DNA from: Paraburkholderia aromaticivorans
Lineage (GTDB): Bacteria > Pseudomonadota > Gammaproteobacteria > Burkholderiales > Burkholderiaceae
Direction of reading: 5' to 3'
Assembly: GCF_012689525.1 (NCBI RefSeq)
Contig: NZ_CP051515.1
Coordinates: 2,728,001 to 2,792,000 of the forward strand
Length of the DNA stretch: 64,000 bases
A program made the position numbers and the translations under genes. Under the pieces are notes generated by a model that was given only the letters and a program-made list of their open reading frames with translations, made no database searches and was not told the origin of the DNA. Shown piece by piece: positions 63,501 to 64,000 of the stretch. The first letter of the stretch is position 1. Every line of letters begins with the position of its first letter.

Positions 63501-64000
63501 TCAAAGACCGTGGTATTGCGGTTGACGCTTCTCGAGAAACGCGTTGACGGCTTCGTCGTGATCCTGCGTGTGATGCGCGAGCGCCTGAAATGCCGCCGAC
63601 ATTTCCAGCAGCGTGTCGAGCCGGACATGCTGGCCTTCGCGCAGCAACCGCTTGGTCATGCGCAGCGAATGCGACGGATTGGCGGCGATGCGCCTCGCGA
63701 CTTCGAGCGCCGCATCGAGCAACGCCGCATCGTCGACGACTCGAGATACGAGCCCCGCTGCAAGCGCTTCGGAGGCGTCGATCGTGTCGCCGGTGAAAGA
63801 CAGCTCAGCAGCTTTCGACATGCCGACCACGCGCGGCAGCAGCCATGCCCCGCCGTCGCCCGGAACGATACCGAGCTTTGCAAAGCTCTCGGCGAATACG
63901 GCCCGCCGCGCGGCGATCCGGATGTCGCACATGCAGGCCAGATCGAGACCCGCACCGATCGCGGGACCGTTGATGGCGGCGATGGTCGGCACTTCCAGGT
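63501..64000 (-). CDS. Enoyl-CoA hydratase/isomerase family protein (C-terminal part)
   Basis: About 166 residues; the N-terminus lies beyond the right edge. The crotonase signature is IAAINGPAIGAGLDLACMCDIRIA, which forms the oxyanion hole, and FAKLGIVPGDGGAWLLPRVVG holds the catalytic Glu region (here Asp/Gly rather than the Glu of classical hydratases, so isomerase or hydrolase activity is possible). The end NAFLEKRQPQYHGL is normal for the family. It would act after the acyl-CoA dehydrogenases. It is first in the visible part of the operon. Confidence 0.88.
   Translation of the reverse strand, partial: LEVPTIAAINGPAIGAGLDLACMCDIRIAARRAVFAESFAKLGIVPGDGGAWLLPRVVGMSKAAELSFTGDTIDASEALAAGLVSRVVDDAALLDAALEVARRIAANPSHSLRMTKRLLREGQHVRLDTLLEMSAAFQALAHHTQDHDEAVNAFLEKRQPQYHGL

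Noticed and set aside
1..64000. CRISPR arrays, tRNA and rRNA genes, prophage
   Set aside because: Read for direct repeats, CCA-ending cloverleaf-like gaps and phage genes; none seen.

Overview
The window looks like a piece of a Burkholderiaceae chromosome, most likely Paraburkholderia. It is GC-rich with dense, mostly ATGA-overlapping operons. It carries genes typical of the group: a 3-hydroxybutyrate-oligomer hydrolase start, PaoABC, a DUF2866 protein, OFA transporter plus Frc, and a Wza/Wzb/Wzc exopolysaccharide cluster. No rRNA, tRNA, CRISPR array or phage module was seen. Genus and GC statements are reading impressions, not computed values.

Layout. 0-5 kb: a periplasmic aldehyde oxidoreductase (paoABC) with a MocA-type cofactor nucleotidyltransferase. 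5-10.6 kb: a thioesterase, an SOS-boxed DUF4130-UdgX DNA repair fusion, a hipBA toxin-antitoxin pair with three operator-like repeats, a PIG-L deacetylase and a tiny Asp-Pro-rich protein. 10.6-14.6 kb: a complete 2-aminoethylphosphonate (AEP) route (PEP mutase fused to a nucleotidyltransferase, phosphonopyruvate decarboxylase, AEP transaminase). 15-25.8 kb: housekeeping and signalling genes (chemoreceptor, TRIC channel, class B PBP, diguanylate cyclase, DsbA-like isomerase, two LysE exporters, an IMPACT protein, a lipoprotein) and a second perfect LexA box in front of an unknown 122-residue protein. 25.8-27.2 kb: a decayed IS256-family element with a perfect 8-bp target duplication, inserted into the last codons of the exopolysaccharide operon. 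27-40 kb: the exopolysaccharide operon on the minus strand. 40-51.5 kb: panE-like reductase, aldehyde dehydrogenase with LysR, OFA transporter with divergent LysR, a truncated PntB-like membrane protein, an FAH-family hydrolase, frc and a GntR regulator. 52-64 kb: one long minus-strand operon for CoA-thioester catabolism with its own ETF and ETF-ubiquinone oxidoreductase; its last gene is interrupted by a nonsense codon, and the window ends inside an enoyl-CoA hydratase.

How the genes work together. The exopolysaccharide operon has an initiating phosphoglycosyltransferase, two glycosyltransferases (one fused to the flippase), an EpsG-type polymerase, a pyruvyl transferase, Wza export, Wzc/Wzb phosphorylation control and a beta-helix protein: a compact Wzx/Wzy system. 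The AEP genes could supply CMP-AEP for decorating a surface polymer, which is an inference. OxlT-like transporter and Frc point to oxalate, but no oxalyl-CoA decarboxylase is present here. In the right-hand operon, a solute-binding protein, CoA-transferase, two acyl-CoA dehydrogenases, enoyl-CoA hydratase, (broken) hydroxyacyl-CoA dehydrogenase, two hydrolytic or oxidative helper enzymes and a full electron chain to quinone form a plausible pathway for an unidentified carboxylic acid.
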